NCBI RefSeq assembly: GCF_000948985.2 | Contig: NZ_CP059733.1 | Span: forward strand, 1,240,001 to 1,304,000 | Direction: 5' to 3' | From: Thalassomonas viridans | GTDB lineage: Bacteria; Pseudomonadota; Gammaproteobacteria; Enterobacterales; Alteromonadaceae | DNA: 64,000 nucleotides | Part shown: piece after piece, positions 1-9,817 of the stretch | How the letters are laid out: every line of letters begins with the position of its first letter | How positions within the stretch are numbered: the stretch's first letter is position 1 | The notes under the pieces: generated by a model | The model's database searches: none | The model's input: the letters and a program-made list of their open reading frames with translations, nothing else | What the model was told of the DNA's origin: nothing | Program-made: the position numbers and the translations under genes

Positions 1-18
1 TTAAGGCGTAACAGCCAC

Positions 19-1023
19 TCAGGATGCGTTAATGCAGCAGTTTTTGCCGGCATTTTTGGCCTTGTATAAGGCCTGGTCCGCCCGTTGGAAAAAGGATGGC
101 CAGTTGTTGTCATTTGCCAGCTCGGCTATGCCGACAGAGACTGTGATGGTGGGCAGGAAAGTATTTGACTTACGCTGGATCAGCTTGAGATCGGCAACCG
201 ACAGGCGGATTTGCTCTGCCAGCTCCCTCGCCTGCGAGATGGACCTGTGGGGGGTGACCACCAGGAACTCTTCCCCGCCGTAGCGGGCGGCGAGATCACT
301 TTCCGATACCGAAGATTTGATGATTTTAGCCACTTTCTGGATCACCTTATCGCCGACCTGATGCCCGAAGGTATCATTGATCTTTTTGAAATCATCAATG
401 TCTATCACCAGGGAGGAATGACGGTCGTTAATATCCAGTGCCTGGAGCTTGTCATCGCAGCCCCTGCGGTTTAATAAGCCGGTTAAGGCGTCATGTACGG
501 CTTCCTCCCTGGATTCTTCCAGCTTGCTTTTTAATGAGGTGACTTCTTCACTGGTTTTCGCCAGTTCCTCGGATAACTGCTGGTGCTGCTTTTGGGCATG
601 GCTGATGGTGCCGATAAGGAAGTTAACGATATTTTTTAGCGGCTTGTGCAGCATTTCATCGCTGAGGGCGTGATCCGCTTTTGCCAGGTTGGCCAGGATA
701 ACCTCTTCACTTTGTGCCTGGTCATCGATTTTATCCAGGGTCTGGCTCAGGGTTTTTTCAAAGGGCAGCAACAGGTTATTTTCTATGTCATCGCTGTTGG
801 ATAAAAATTTGACAAACAAATCGTCCAGCAGCACGCCGTCCAGGGCATTTTTTTGCGTCAGCTGGAAATCTATCTCGGCGGTTAACTCGCTGTTTCGCTG
901 GCTCAGGTAATGATAAATCACCGAATAATTAACCGGGCTCGGGGGGATGGTATGTTCAACCAAAAAAGCGAGGGTTTCTTTGCTTAACGCCGATGCCGAC
1001 TGATAGTTGTCATAATTATGCAT
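19..1023 (-). CDS. GGDEF diguanylate cyclase with helical N-terminal region
   Basis: Predicted cytosolic diguanylate cyclase making c-di-GMP from two GTP. The C-terminal half is a full GGDEF domain, with DALTGLLNRRG at its start, DIDDFKKINDTFGH for metal and substrate binding, and ARYGGEEF as active-site loop. The N-terminal half is helical and charged with no recognised sensor domain, ending in a coiled coil before the catalytic domain. The inhibitory RxxD site five residues before GG reads SESD, so product inhibition through that site is unlikely. An in-frame start lies 54 bases upstream, but the chosen ATG is preceded by AAGGA at good spacing. It lies downstream of, and in the same direction as, the large GGDEF fusion. 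Confidence 0.9.
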   Translation of the reverse strand: MHNYDNYQSASALSKETLAFLVEHTIPPSPVNYSVIYHYLSQRNSELTAEIDFQLTQKNALDGVLLDDLFVKFLSNSDDIENNLLLPFEKTLSQTLDKIDDQAQSEEVILANLAKADHALSDEMLHKPLKNIVNFLIGTISHAQKQHQQLSEELAKTSEEVTSLKSKLEESREEAVHDALTGLLNRRGCDDKLQALDINDRHSSLVIDIDDFKKINDTFGHQVGDKVIQKVAKIIKSSVSESDLAARYGGEEFLVVTPHRSISQARELAEQIRLSVADLKLIQRKSNTFLPTITVSVGIAELANDNNWPSFFQRADQALYKAKNAGKNCCINAS

Positions 1024-1279
1024 GGTATTCCTTTGAGCGCCTCTGTGGTTAATCCATGTTGTGATTGCTAAGCCCAATTAAGATGGTTTTTAACAACAGG
1101 TAATCAACCAAAGAGCCTAATCTTTTTCTTATTATTTTTTGTTTATTATAGGCCAAATTTTACGCGCGCATATTCTAGCAACAAATCCACATTTGCTTCA
1201 ATTGCCATGTCTATATTACCTGCTATTTTTTAATCTGGATCAAGAACTTCAAGGGCATTTGCCGGAAGCAGGGAAGGCT

Positions 1280-4200
1280 TTATTTCGCTGCCCCGGCATA
1301 ATGGTGATTTTTCAGCTCGGTTGCGGCAAAGCGGTTGCGGCCGTCAGCCTTGGCCTGGTAAAGGGCTTTGTCGGCGACGCAGAGCATAGCATTTGCCGAG
1401 GTTTGCTTTTCTGCTTTTGCCGTTGCTATCCCCAGGCTTGCGGTTAACACGTCTGCGGCATCAGAGCAGGGATGGGTTATCCTTAATTCGCGGATACGCC
1501 TGCACAATAAGGTTGCGGTTTTATGGGCCCGTTTTAAGTCGGTTTCCGGCAGGATAATGGCAAACTCTTCGCCGCCGTAACGGGCGACGCTTTCTCCCGA
1601 ACGTTTCAGCAGTTTCTGGATGCAGCGGGCAATTTTGTGCAGGGCCTGATCCCCGGCGGTTTGACCGTAACTGTCGTTATAACGCCTGAAATAATCGAGA
1701 TCCAGCAAGATTAGCGACAGGTAGCGGTTGTTTCTTGCGGCGCGTTTTATTTCCAGGGCAAATTGCTGCTCAAAGAAAAGCCGGTTATGGAGGCCGGTGA
1801 GTTCATCAAGCTGGATGTTCTGGTTAAGCTGATGCTCCGCCCGGACCAGTGCGGCCTGCGTTTCCTTAAGTTTATTATTCTGGCTGCTGTGTTCCAGGGC
1901 ATTGGCGAATATGCCGGCGGCGACTTTTAATAAGGCCAGTTCCGGCGGCGTCCAGGGATGTTGGCTGCCTGAACTGTCAAAGGCGATAAAACCGGGGTTT
2001 TCTGCTTTATCAGATAAGCGGATGATAACGCCCGAGTTGAAGTGATAGCGGCTCAGGGCCTGGTTAAAATCCGATGCCCCGGCCGGAATGTCTGCCGGAG
2101 AGGGGAAATAAAAACAGCCTTCCTGCTCAAGCAGGCGGATAAAGTTTTTGTGCCGGGCTATATTGATATCTTGCGGTACTTTGCCGGTTTTTAAATGCCA
2201 GCTGTGGCTTATTTTCAACAGCCGGCCTTTGGTCAGATAAAGGTAGATATTGTCGAGCCGGCAAAAGCTGCCCAACACGGCGAGACCCTTGGCTATTTCC
2301 CTGTCTGCTTCATGCGCCGGCACGCCTGTCAGCCGTGCGGATAAATCAGCCAGCAGCGTGGTAAAACCGGCCTGATATTTTAATGCCCGTGTCCTGGTCT
2401 TTACCCTGGTTTCGATTTCGCGGAATAAACCGGCATTTTCCAGCTGCATGACGCTGTAAGCGGCAATAAGTTTTAAGCTGGCCAGATGTTTGCGGGTAAA
2501 CGCGCCGCTGGACAGCCGGTTTTCCAGATATATTATGCCGTTGACCCGGCCCCGGCTGAATAAGGCACAACAAAGCACAGAGCCGGGTTTATGGTTGTTG
2601 ATATAAGTGTCACGGCTAAACTGGCTTTGCCGGTGGGGATTGGCAAACAGTAAGTCTTGTCCCTGGCGCAGGCTGTATTCTATCAGGGAGAGCGGTATCT
2701 GGCTGCTGTCGGGAGGCAGGTGGTGGAGAACCTGAATGTTCGGCTGTGATCCCTTAAGACGGTATTGGCCTTCGATATAACAGCGTCCGCTGTCCTGCTC
2801 CGGTAATATCAGGATGGCCTTGTCGGCGCCGGCATATTCAGCCATCAGGGTGATTAATGCTTGCAGCAGTTTTTCCTGGTCATTTTCCCGGGACAGGAGT
2901 TGGTGAAATTTTTCCAGGGTTTGGCTCTCAAGTGGGGGATGATCATAAGGCTCGGGGACAGGTGCCCGGGGCAGGGCCGGTAACGGCATCAGCCGGGCAT
3001 AGCGCTCATTGAGCTGTTTTACCGGCTTGGCAAAGCCCCAGTCCTGATAGAGGTGCAGGGCCTGCCCCAGATACATGGCGGCGATTTTCAGGTGCCCTTT
3101 CTCTTGCAGGTAGTCGGCATAATACTGGTTTGCCAGTGCCAGGTAATGCTGGTGCCGGGTTTGCTCTAATGCGCTGATGGCGGCTTCGTATTTTTGCATC
3201 ACGCAGTCCTGTGCCTCTCCGGAGATTCGGGCGTATTCTGCCGCCATCAGCAGGTATTTGTGCAGGTAGTTATCCGGGTTAAGGGCACTCCAATTCTTCA
3301 TCTGCCCGAGCAGGGTATGGATCTTGTCCCGGGCTTTTTGTTTTTGTCCCTCGCCGGGATAGGTGTTGAAATTAATGGCTAAAACCAGGCACAGGTGGAA
3401 GCAGTTAAAAGGCACCAGCATGGTCCCCGGATTAAACCCGTTGCTTTGCTCACACTGGAAAATGAGTTCATCGGGTGTTTGTTCCTGCGCTGAAAATAAA
3501 GCCAGGTAAAGCTTGGCGCTATAGTAGAACCCCAAAGCGACCGGGTTATCCTGATGCTTGGTGAGAAAGATATCCTGGTTAAAGGCCGGTCCTATTTTTA
3601 AATCAAAAGATGAAGACCCGGACAAGGCCGTCAGCAGTTGGCTGGCAAAAGGCAAGAATAGTGCCTGCACCTGTGCGGATTCATGTTCGAGATAAAACTG
3701 GTAGCAAGCGGCTGCTTCCCGGAAAAGTTGCTTGGAGTGTTTGCCGCCGAAAAGGCCGGTGACCAGCTGCCAGACGGCGCTATAACCTGCGGTGGTAAAA
3801 TCGCCGCTGTCCAGGGCATAGTGATAGGCACTTTGCAGGGTCTCTTGTTGTGCTTCAAGCGTACTGTGCCAGTGTTCGCTGGCGCCTGAGAGTAAAAGCA
3901 CCTTGCCTTTGATTTCATTATTGTCATATGCCTGTATAAGTTGCAGTGCGAGACGGGAAAAATGCTGCCCCTGCCGGTAATCTCCCCGGGCGGCGTATAA
4001 CACAAAGGCATAATTCATATAACCATAAGATGAGTATTCATTGTGGCCGTGCTTGAGGGTCAAGGCCGTCATTTTTCCGGCCAGCCAGGCCAGGTTTTTT
4101 ACCCGTCCGAGAAAATAAACCGGTTGCCAGAGATAGGTCAAAAGCTTCATGGCATAGCTGATTTCATCCGGTGAATTGTTTTTATTGACCTGTGCTATTT

Positions 4201-6871
4201 CTGCGTTTTTTTCCGTAGCCAGGGGGCTGAACTTTTCGATCTTGTGGTGCTCATGTAAAAACAGCTTTTCCGCCAGTTGTTCATTTTCGGGAAATTCGAT
4301 ACCGAGCAGGCCCAGGCCTCTTTGTCCCGAGGTGATTGCCTGGTGAAAATCACCGCTGAGATTTGCCTGCATCATTTTGCTGGCATAGAGTTCGAGCAGG
4401 TCTTTTTTTTCCTTGATATGGTCAAGCAGAACCGGATAGAGGCTGTCGGCATGGTCAAAATGGCCGGACAAGTACTCGGCTTGAATTAATGCCAGGTAAA
4501 CGTTAAAGCTCAGGTCGAAATGGGACAGCCAGCTGTTTTCAGGAAGTAATTTCCTGGCCTGACGGCACAGTTCTGCCGCCGTCTGGTATGCCCCGGAAGC
4601 TCGTGCCGTAGCGGCCGCTTTCATGTTGAGTTTGATCACTTCTATGATGCCGAAAGGGTTAGTGATCAGAGCTGCCCCCAGGTTCAGGTGGCTGACTTCT
4701 TCAAATAGCTGTTCATTGCTGGGATCGCCACGTTCGAACAGCAGGCAGCCCAGGTTATAATGTATGGTCTGACGCTCCTGTGGCGTCAGCAGGGAATAGG
4801 CTGCCTGCTGTACCTTGTCATGGAGAAACTTGAGTTTAAAGACCAGGATCCTGGCAGAAGTGATCGCCCGGCTTGATAATTCCGGCTCGGATAAAGGCTG
4901 GAGCAGCCTGGCTTCGAGCGCCGGCAATAAGTCCTGGTAGCTTTGCTCCGGGGAGGTTTTATTGATGGCGGACAGGGTTTTGAGATGGAATTTATTGCCG
5001 GCACATGAAGCTTGTTTTAATAAATTAAGGGTGTGCTCAGGTAATTTTTTTAATTTATCCACCATAAAATCAATGACATTATCCGTGATGTTGGCATGAA
5101 TAATTGTTTTGAGATCCCATTGCCAGCTTTTATGTCTGCTATTGAAATTGAGAAGGTTTTTCCGGTAAAGCTCAGTAATGAACTGCTTGATAAAAAACGG
5201 GTTGCCTAAGGTTTTTTCGAGAATAAGCTGTGCCAGTTCGGTGAGACCTTCTGTTTTGGTTGTCAGGGTGTCGGCAAGAAAATGCCTGATATCCTCCCGG
5301 GATAAAGGCGTCAGGGAAATCCTGACTGTCTCTGCCTGAGTGCTTTTAATCTGGTTGAGCAGCTGATCTAAGGCTGGGTTCTGGCCTGGTTCACCTTTGC
5401 GGCAGGCGCCGAGCAGGTACAAATACCCTGGCTGGTTATCTTGCAGCAGGGATTGGATTAACTGTCCTGAGGCCGTATCCAGCCATTGTAAATCGTCGAT
5501 AAAGAGAATCAGTGGCTGCCCGGGTTGACAAAACAGCCGGATGAATTTTTTTAATACCTGCCGGAAACGGTTTTCATTTTCCCGGGGGGAGAGTTGGGGT
5601 AGGGGGGCTTGCTTTCCGGTAATGCGTTCCAGTTCGGGTAACAAAGGAGTCAGTAACTGGCTGTTGCGCCCCAGGGCGTCATTTATCTTATGTTGCCACC
5701 GGAGCAGTTGCGGCTCCGGCTCGCTGAGTATCCCGGTGATTAACTGTTTGAAAGCACAGATAAAGGCGGAATAAGGGATATTTCTTGCGTAGCGGCTGAA
5801 TTTTCCCCGGATAAAGTGACCGTTAAAACCTGCCAGGGAATGGCAGGCCTCCTGTATCAGGGTGGTTTTTCCTATGCCTGAATCTCCGGTGACTAACAGA
5901 AAAGTACCCTGGCCCCGGCAAACGTCCTGCAGTTTTTGTTGTACTTGTGCAATTTGTTGGCTCCGGCCATATATTTTTTGGGAAAGCTGCAGTTGTAGCG
6001 GCTGATCTTCGGTAGCCAGTGGAAAACGCTCCAGGGGGCCTTCTTTTTGGCTTTGCGCCAGGCATAAATGTAGATCATGTGTGATTCCCCCGGCGGACTG
6101 GTATCTCTGCTCCGGATTTTTGGCGAGCAGCTTCATGCAGATATCTGAGATGATCCCGGGAACCTGGGGGTTCACCGAATCCGGCGTTGGCGGGGAAGTG
6201 GCTATATGCTGGTAGATTAATTTCAGGTGATCCGTTTCCTTAAAAGGCAACTCCCCGGTAAACAGCTGGTATAAGATCACCCCGAAAGCATAGTAATCGC
6301 TGCGATAGTCCAATAAGCGGTTCATCCGTCCCGACAGTTCGGGAGCCTGGTAAGCGGGTTTATCTGCTAATGGCTCATGGGCTTGTGATGCCGGAGCTTC
6401 ACGACTGAAGTGTGTTGCTGTGGCGAAATCTATGATTTTGAGTTCCCGTGTGCCGGGGCTGATCAGAATATGGGTTGGACAGAGCGCTTTGTGGATAATG
6501 TTTTGCTCATGGATGTCTGCCAAAGCCCTACAGATCTCAATGCCGTAGTAGAGTTTGTCTGCTGTCGAAAGCTGCCCTTGCCTGAGCAGGCATTGCAATG
6601 ATACGCCATGAAAGTCTTCCAGTATCAGTACCGGCTGGTTTTGCCTGGTGAGCAAATCTTCAACGCGGATGACCCGGGGACTGGATAAATGCGTTAAGGT
6701 TTTATACTCCTGCTTATAGCGGATTAAGGTTCTGGCGTCCGGGTTGCCTTGTTTAAGCCGTTTAACAATCACTCCCAGGTGGTCTTTTTTTCTGATGGCG
6801 CGAAAGATAAGGGAGTCTGCACTTTCATGTATTTGTGCTTTTAGCTGGTATCCGTTAATTTCCGCTTTCAT
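1280..6871 (-). CDS. Kinase-like / AAA-type ATPase / GAF / GGDEF fusion (1863 aa), kinase probably inactive
   Basis: A giant signalling protein. Residues about 1-275 form a Ser/Thr kinase-like fold with Lys37 in VIVK and DFA at 148-150. The catalytic loop reads HKALCPTHI at 127-135, so the usual Asp (HRD, or HKD in related cyanobacterial HstK-type proteins) is Ala129. Residues about 300-560 hold an ATPase with Walker A GDSGIGKTT near 329-337 and Walker B LILFIDDLQW. A long TPR-like helical region follows, then GAF-like segments (about 1290-1650) and a C-terminal GGDEF domain with ARYGGEEF; the I-site position reads RSGE. The architecture matches predicted multi-domain kinase/ATPase sensors, here ending in a cyclase. 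I infer that the kinase part binds or senses without phosphorylating. It is divergent from the YkvA-family gene. Confidence 0.88.
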   Translation of the reverse strand: MKAEINGYQLKAQIHESADSLIFRAIRKKDHLGVIVKRLKQGNPDARTLIRYKQEYKTLTHLSSPRVIRVEDLLTRQNQPVLILEDFHGVSLQCLLRQGQLSTADKLYYGIEICRALADIHEQNIIHKALCPTHILISPGTRELKIIDFATATHFSREAPASQAHEPLADKPAYQAPELSGRMNRLLDYRSDYYAFGVILYQLFTGELPFKETDHLKLIYQHIATSPPTPDSVNPQVPGIISDICMKLLAKNPEQRYQSAGGITHDLHLCLAQSQKEGPLERFPLATEDQPLQLQLSQKIYGRSQQIAQVQQKLQDVCRGQGTFLLVTGDSGIGKTTLIQEACHSLAGFNGHFIRGKFSRYARNIPYSAFICAFKQLITGILSEPEPQLLRWQHKINDALGRNSQLLTPLLPELERITGKQAPLPQLSPRENENRFRQVLKKFIRLFCQPGQPLILFIDDLQWLDTASGQLIQSLLQDNQPGYLYLLGACRKGEPGQNPALDQLLNQIKSTQAETVRISLTPLSREDIRHFLADTLTTKTEGLTELAQLILEKTLGNPFFIKQFITELYRKNLLNFNSRHKSWQWDLKTIIHANITDNVIDFMVDKLKKLPEHTLNLLKQASCAGNKFHLKTLSAINKTSPEQSYQDLLPALEARLLQPLSEPELSSRAITSARILVFKLKFLHDKVQQAAYSLLTPQERQTIHYNLGCLLFERGDPSNEQLFEEVSHLNLGAALITNPFGIIEVIKLNMKAAATARASGAYQTAAELCRQARKLLPENSWLSHFDLSFNVYLALIQAEYLSGHFDHADSLYPVLLDHIKEKKDLLELYASKMMQANLSGDFHQAITSGQRGLGLLGIEFPENEQLAEKLFLHEHHKIEKFSPLATEKNAEIAQVNKNNSPDEISYAMKLLTYLWQPVYFLGRVKNLAWLAGKMTALTLKHGHNEYSSYGYMNYAFVLYAARGDYRQGQHFSRLALQLIQAYDNNEIKGKVLLLSGASEHWHSTLEAQQETLQSAYHYALDSGDFTTAGYSAVWQLVTGLFGGKHSKQLFREAAACYQFYLEHESAQVQALFLPFASQLLTALSGSSSFDLKIGPAFNQDIFLTKHQDNPVALGFYYSAKLYLALFSAQEQTPDELIFQCEQSNGFNPGTMLVPFNCFHLCLVLAINFNTYPGEGQKQKARDKIHTLLGQMKNWSALNPDNYLHKYLLMAAEYARISGEAQDCVMQKYEAAISALEQTRHQHYLALANQYYADYLQEKGHLKIAAMYLGQALHLYQDWGFAKPVKQLNERYARLMPLPALPRAPVPEPYDHPPLESQTLEKFHQLLSRENDQEKLLQALITLMAEYAGADKAILILPEQDSGRCYIEGQYRLKGSQPNIQVLHHLPPDSSQIPLSLIEYSLRQGQDLLFANPHRQSQFSRDTYINNHKPGSVLCCALFSRGRVNGIIYLENRLSSGAFTRKHLASLKLIAAYSVMQLENAGLFREIETRVKTRTRALKYQAGFTTLLADLSARLTGVPAHEADREIAKGLAVLGSFCRLDNIYLYLTKGRLLKISHSWHLKTGKVPQDINIARHKNFIRLLEQEGCFYFPSPADIPAGASDFNQALSRYHFNSGVIIRLSDKAENPGFIAFDSSGSQHPWTPPELALLKVAAGIFANALEHSSQNNKLKETQAALVRAEHQLNQNIQLDELTGLHNRLFFEQQFALEIKRAARNNRYLSLILLDLDYFRRYNDSYGQTAGDQALHKIARCIQKLLKRSGESVARYGGEEFAIILPETDLKRAHKTATLLCRRIRELRITHPCSDAADVLTASLGIATAKAEKQTSANAMLCVADKALYQAKADGRNRFAATELKNHHYAGAAK

Positions 6872-7095
6872 CCTGGGGATCCTAATGTCCGACTAACTGA
6901 GTATAGGATAGACATGGGCTGGGGAGGGCAATATTTTTGATAATCTCCCAGGAAATAAGTGACTTGTTATTGACAGATATGTTTGGCTGCATAAGAAAAA
7001 ACAAAAATATTTCCAGTTCTTTAGTGCCGGATGGGTCCTGTTCTGATAGATTAAATGGGTAAGTGTCAATCATGAATAACAGCCAGGAGATAAAC

Positions 7096-7644
7096 ATGGC
7101 ATTTGAAGTTAAATTCGAGTTGAAAGAGTCGGATCTGGAGTACTTTCGTGAAGTAATGAGAAAGGCACAGGCAGGCTCTAAAGCTTTGGATGAAAATCAG
7201 ATTTTAAGCAATGCAAAAAGCCTCAGCGGTGATGTAAAAGGAGATGTGCCGGAATTTGTCAGTTTACGCCTTAAGAAGTTAGAAACCTTAGTGGCCATGA
7301 TAGAAGACAGCGAATGGAAATTACCGGAAGAAGAGCGTGCCGATGTCCTCAGCGCCCTGGCTTACTTCAGTGAGCCCGAAGACTTGGTGCCGGACCATAT
7401 CCCCGTACTGGGCTTCCTTGACGATGCCATCATGATCGAGCTGGTTGCCGAAGAATTACAGGATGATATTGACGCTTTTGAAGAATTTTGTGCCTACCGC
7501 GAGCGTGAAGAGGCCAGGGCCGGCGACAACCCTATTACCCGGGAAGAATGGCTGGATTCCAAACGACGTGAATTACACAGCCGTATGCGCAACCGTCGCA
7601 GCAGCAGGCGTTCGGGCCGCTCATCGTTCCGCTCCATTTTTTAA
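7096..7644 (+). CDS. YkvA/DUF1232 family protein
   Basis: About 182 residues with a DUF1232 (YkvA) core around LSALAYFSEPEDLVPDHIPV and GFLDDAIMIELVAEEL, the conserved helical motif of that family. The N-terminus is charged and helical. The C-terminal tail is very rich in Arg and Ser (RMRNRRSSRRSGR), which could bind nucleic acid or membrane; this is inference. An in-frame start 33 bases upstream exists, but AGGAGAT lies directly before the ATG chosen here. Molecular function is unknown in the family. It is monocistronic and closed by a strong palindromic terminator. Confidence 0.8.
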   Translation: MAFEVKFELKESDLEYFREVMRKAQAGSKALDENQILSNAKSLSGDVKGDVPEFVSLRLKKLETLVAMIEDSEWKLPEEERADVLSALAYFSEPEDLVPDHIPVLGFLDDAIMIELVAEELQDDIDAFEEFCAYREREEARAGDNPITREEWLDSKRRELHSRMRNRRSSRRSGRSSFRSIF

Positions 7645-7661
7645 TGGCTGACTAAACGATA

Positions 7662-7699
7662 AACATAAAAAAACGCTCAATCGAGCGTTTTTTTATGTT
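7662..7699. terminator. Bidirectional rho-independent terminator
   Basis: A 17-bp perfect inverted repeat (AACATAAAAAAACGCTC and its complement) around a 4-base AATC loop, with A and T runs on either side, so it can end transcription of the YkvA gene and also from the minus strand. Confidence 0.9.
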
Positions 7700-7903
7700 C
7701 AGGACGAACGGTATGCTGCGATGGCATGGATGCCAAAGAGCAGTGATGTTCAGGACGAACGGTATACTGCGGTGACACGGATGTCAAAGAGCAGTGATGT
7801 TCAGGACGAAGGGTCAATTTACCTGTTCCAGACGTAAGTTAAGTACCTACAGTCCCTGTAGGCAATACTGCGGTGGCATGGATGTCAGAGCGCAGTTGTT
7901 ATG
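7695..7903. repeat. 51-bp tandem repeat, two full units plus an interrupted third
   Basis: Units at 7695-7745 and 7746-7796 begin ATGTTCAGGACGAACGGTAT and end AAAGAGCAGTG; they differ at only a few positions. A third unit starts at 7797 but is interrupted after about 14 bases by an insert carrying a CCTACAG/CTGTAGG hairpin, then resumes as TACTGCGGTGGCATGGATGT. No convincing ORF lies in it. It fills the gap between the YkvA terminator and the 3' end of slyD. Its last part resembles the repeat at 37817. Confidence 0.85.
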
Positions 7904-8392
7904 CTAGTGGCTGTGGCCGCAGCCGCCTTCTCCGTGTACATGGCCATGGCTTAATTCTTCTTCGGTGGCATCCCTGACTTCAAGAATTTCCACATCAAAA
8001 TTAAGGTCGATACCGGCTAGCGGGTGGTTGCCGTCTACGGTGATTTCATCATCGCTGATGTCGATAACGATAACGGTTTGTTCGCCGTCATCTGTGGTTG
8101 CCCGTAACTGAGTGCCGACATCAAGGTCTTCTATGCCCTCAAACATGGCTTTAGGGACATTCTGGACAAAGTTGTCATTGCGTTCGCCGTAAGCTTGATC
8201 TGCGCTGACTGCGACTTCAAACTTATCGCCGGCCTGGTGATCTTCTAAGGCTGCTTCCAATCCAGGGATCAGGTAACCTGTGCCGTGAATAACGGCCAAA
8301 GGCTGGTGGTCATACGAGCTGTCAATTAAAGTGCCTTCACTGTCGGATACGGCATAATGCATGACCACGACTTTGTTGTTACTAATTTTCAT
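7904..8392 (-). CDS. slyD: SlyD-type FKBP peptidyl-prolyl isomerase
   Basis: 162 residues. The N-terminal FKBP domain (VVVMHYAVSDSEGTLIDSS, then GTGYLIPGLEAAL) is split by an insert-in-flap chaperone domain, the SlyD layout. The C-terminus ends in a short His-rich stretch (HGHVHGEGGCGHSH) able to bind nickel or other metals, though shorter than the E. coli tail. It is expected to act in the cytosol as proline isomerase, folding chaperone and metal-binding accessory protein. It lies downstream of ygfZ on the same strand with a 50-base gap. Confidence 0.93.
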   Translation of the reverse strand: MKISNNKVVVMHYAVSDSEGTLIDSSYDHQPLAVIHGTGYLIPGLEAALEDHQAGDKFEVAVSADQAYGERNDNFVQNVPKAMFEGIEDLDVGTQLRATTDDGEQTVIVIDISDDEITVDGNHPLAGIDLNFDVEILEVRDATEEELSHGHVHGEGGCGHSH

Positions 8393-8442
8393 ATTAATTC
8401 CTGGTTTGTTTAATGGGCTAAAATATGTGTTTGCTGTTTGTT

Positions 8443-9408
8443 TTATTGCGTTAACGAATAAGGCAAAGCTGCGATAGACAGGGAAGTTTCCGGCTGGGCT
8501 TTTACTCTCAGCGAGGTATTTTCGTCAATATCGGTTGCCAGTACTGCCTGAACATAAACCTGTCCGTTATCCGCCTGATATGATTTCAGGGCATCACCGG
8601 CCTTACGCCAGTTCTCGCCGATTTGCTGTTCGATAACTGCGCCGGACGGGATTGATGCCTGTCTTGCCGTCAATGAATATAAGGCACGTTTGTTCTTGCC
8701 CAGGTATTGCATCCTGGCAACGGTTTCCTGGCCCAGGTAGCAGCCCTTGGTGAAACTGATACCGTTAATGGCCTGCAGGTTTAACATTTGCGGTACATAC
8801 TCCAGCAGGGCGCTTTGTTCCAGTATAGGAAAGCCTTCGGTTATTTCTATTAAATCCCATAAAGGTGAAGTATAAAGCGGTAATGACAGGGCCTCGGTAG
8901 TTTTGCTGAGGTGATCTTGCGGCCCGATAAGCAAATAACGTGTTGTTTGTCCCGGAAGGTATACCAGTGTGGTTTCACCGTTTTGCACCACGGGCGTCAT
9001 GCTGTCGGGGACTTGCGGGTAAACTTTCCGGATTTCAGCTTCTGCTTTGCTGCCGGCTAAGGCATAGAAACTTAAGGTATCTGCTTCGCTGATCTCCACC
9101 TTGGCAAATACGCCAAATTTTTGTAATTCAACCAGTGAAGCCGCCAGGCTGCTTTTAGGTTGTACCAGCAGGTGTGCGCCTTTATGGTTTATCAGGCGAA
9201 ATACCGAGAGTACTTTGCCTTTGGCATTGCAGTGGGCGCCCAGCATCATGCTGTGTTCATTCATTTCGTTGACATCGCAGGTAACCTGGCCCTGCAGGTA
9301 TTTGCTTTGTTCTTCGCCCGATAAAGAGATGGCGCCGTAATCGTTTAATGCAATAAGAAAAGCGTCGGGCAGTTGTTCAACTGCCGGCAGGGAAGCGTCA
9401 ATAGTCAT
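8443..9408 (-). CDS. ygfZ: YgfZ, folate-binding Fe-S cluster maintenance protein
   Basis: 321 residues, normal for the family. The signature KGCYLGQE is present in FTKGCYLGQETVARMQYLGK, with the essential Cys. The fold relates to the GcvT glycine-cleavage T protein and binds tetrahydrofolate. In E. coli it supports repair or assembly of certain 4Fe-4S enzymes, including radical-SAM MiaB. It is divergent from sdhE, the usual arrangement around this gene. Confidence 0.93.
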   Translation of the reverse strand: MTIDASLPAVEQLPDAFLIALNDYGAISLSGEEQSKYLQGQVTCDVNEMNEHSMMLGAHCNAKGKVLSVFRLINHKGAHLLVQPKSSLAASLVELQKFGVFAKVEISEADTLSFYALAGSKAEAEIRKVYPQVPDSMTPVVQNGETTLVYLPGQTTRYLLIGPQDHLSKTTEALSLPLYTSPLWDLIEITEGFPILEQSALLEYVPQMLNLQAINGISFTKGCYLGQETVARMQYLGKNKRALYSLTARQASIPSGAVIEQQIGENWRKAGDALKSYQADNGQVYVQAVLATDIDENTSLRVKAQPETSLSIAALPYSLTQ

Positions 9409-9537
9409 AGAATTTATAAAGCCTGGGAATTAATTATTATAGCAATGAGGGCAATATTAAAAAAAACAAGGATCAGGCGCGTTTTTTCTTGGTGAAATTG
9501 ATAGAATATGGCTAATGTTAAACTTTTATGGTGTTTT

Positions 9538-9789
9538 ATGTCGTTGGCTAATAAAAAGGCCCGTTTGAAATGGGCGTGTCGTCGTGGAATGTTAGAGTTG
9601 GATGTGCTGTTTATGCCTTTTGTGGATGAAGCTTATGATTCACTGTCTGCACAGGAACAAATCATTTTTGAACGTTTATTAACCTGTGAAGACCCTGAGC
9701 TTTTTGCCTGGTTTATGGGGCATGAAAGCTGCGAAGATCCCGAGCTGAACTCTATGGTGCAGCTCATTCTTAACAGGGTAAAAGTTTAA
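9538..9789 (+). CDS. sdhE: SdhE, FAD assembly factor for succinate dehydrogenase
   Basis: About 83 residues, the family size. The RRGMLELD motif contains the conserved RGxxE that mediates flavinylation of SdhA and FrdA. Downstream EQIIFERLLTCEDPELFAWFMG matches the family's helical bundle. An upstream in-frame ATG at 9508 exists, but starting at MSLANKKARLKWACRRG fits the E. coli protein, which begins just before the same motif. It is followed closely by a ygfX-like gene. Confidence 0.92.
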   Translation: MSLANKKARLKWACRRGMLELDVLFMPFVDEAYDSLSAQEQIIFERLLTCEDPELFAWFMGHESCEDPELNSMVQLILNRVKV

Positions 9790-9817
9790 GCGTCATTTCT
9801 CAGGGGAGGCAGGACTG

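Noticed and set aside
7695..7796. Possible CRISPR array
   Set aside because: Units of 51 bases repeat directly without variable spacers, and there are only two full copies and no cas genes.
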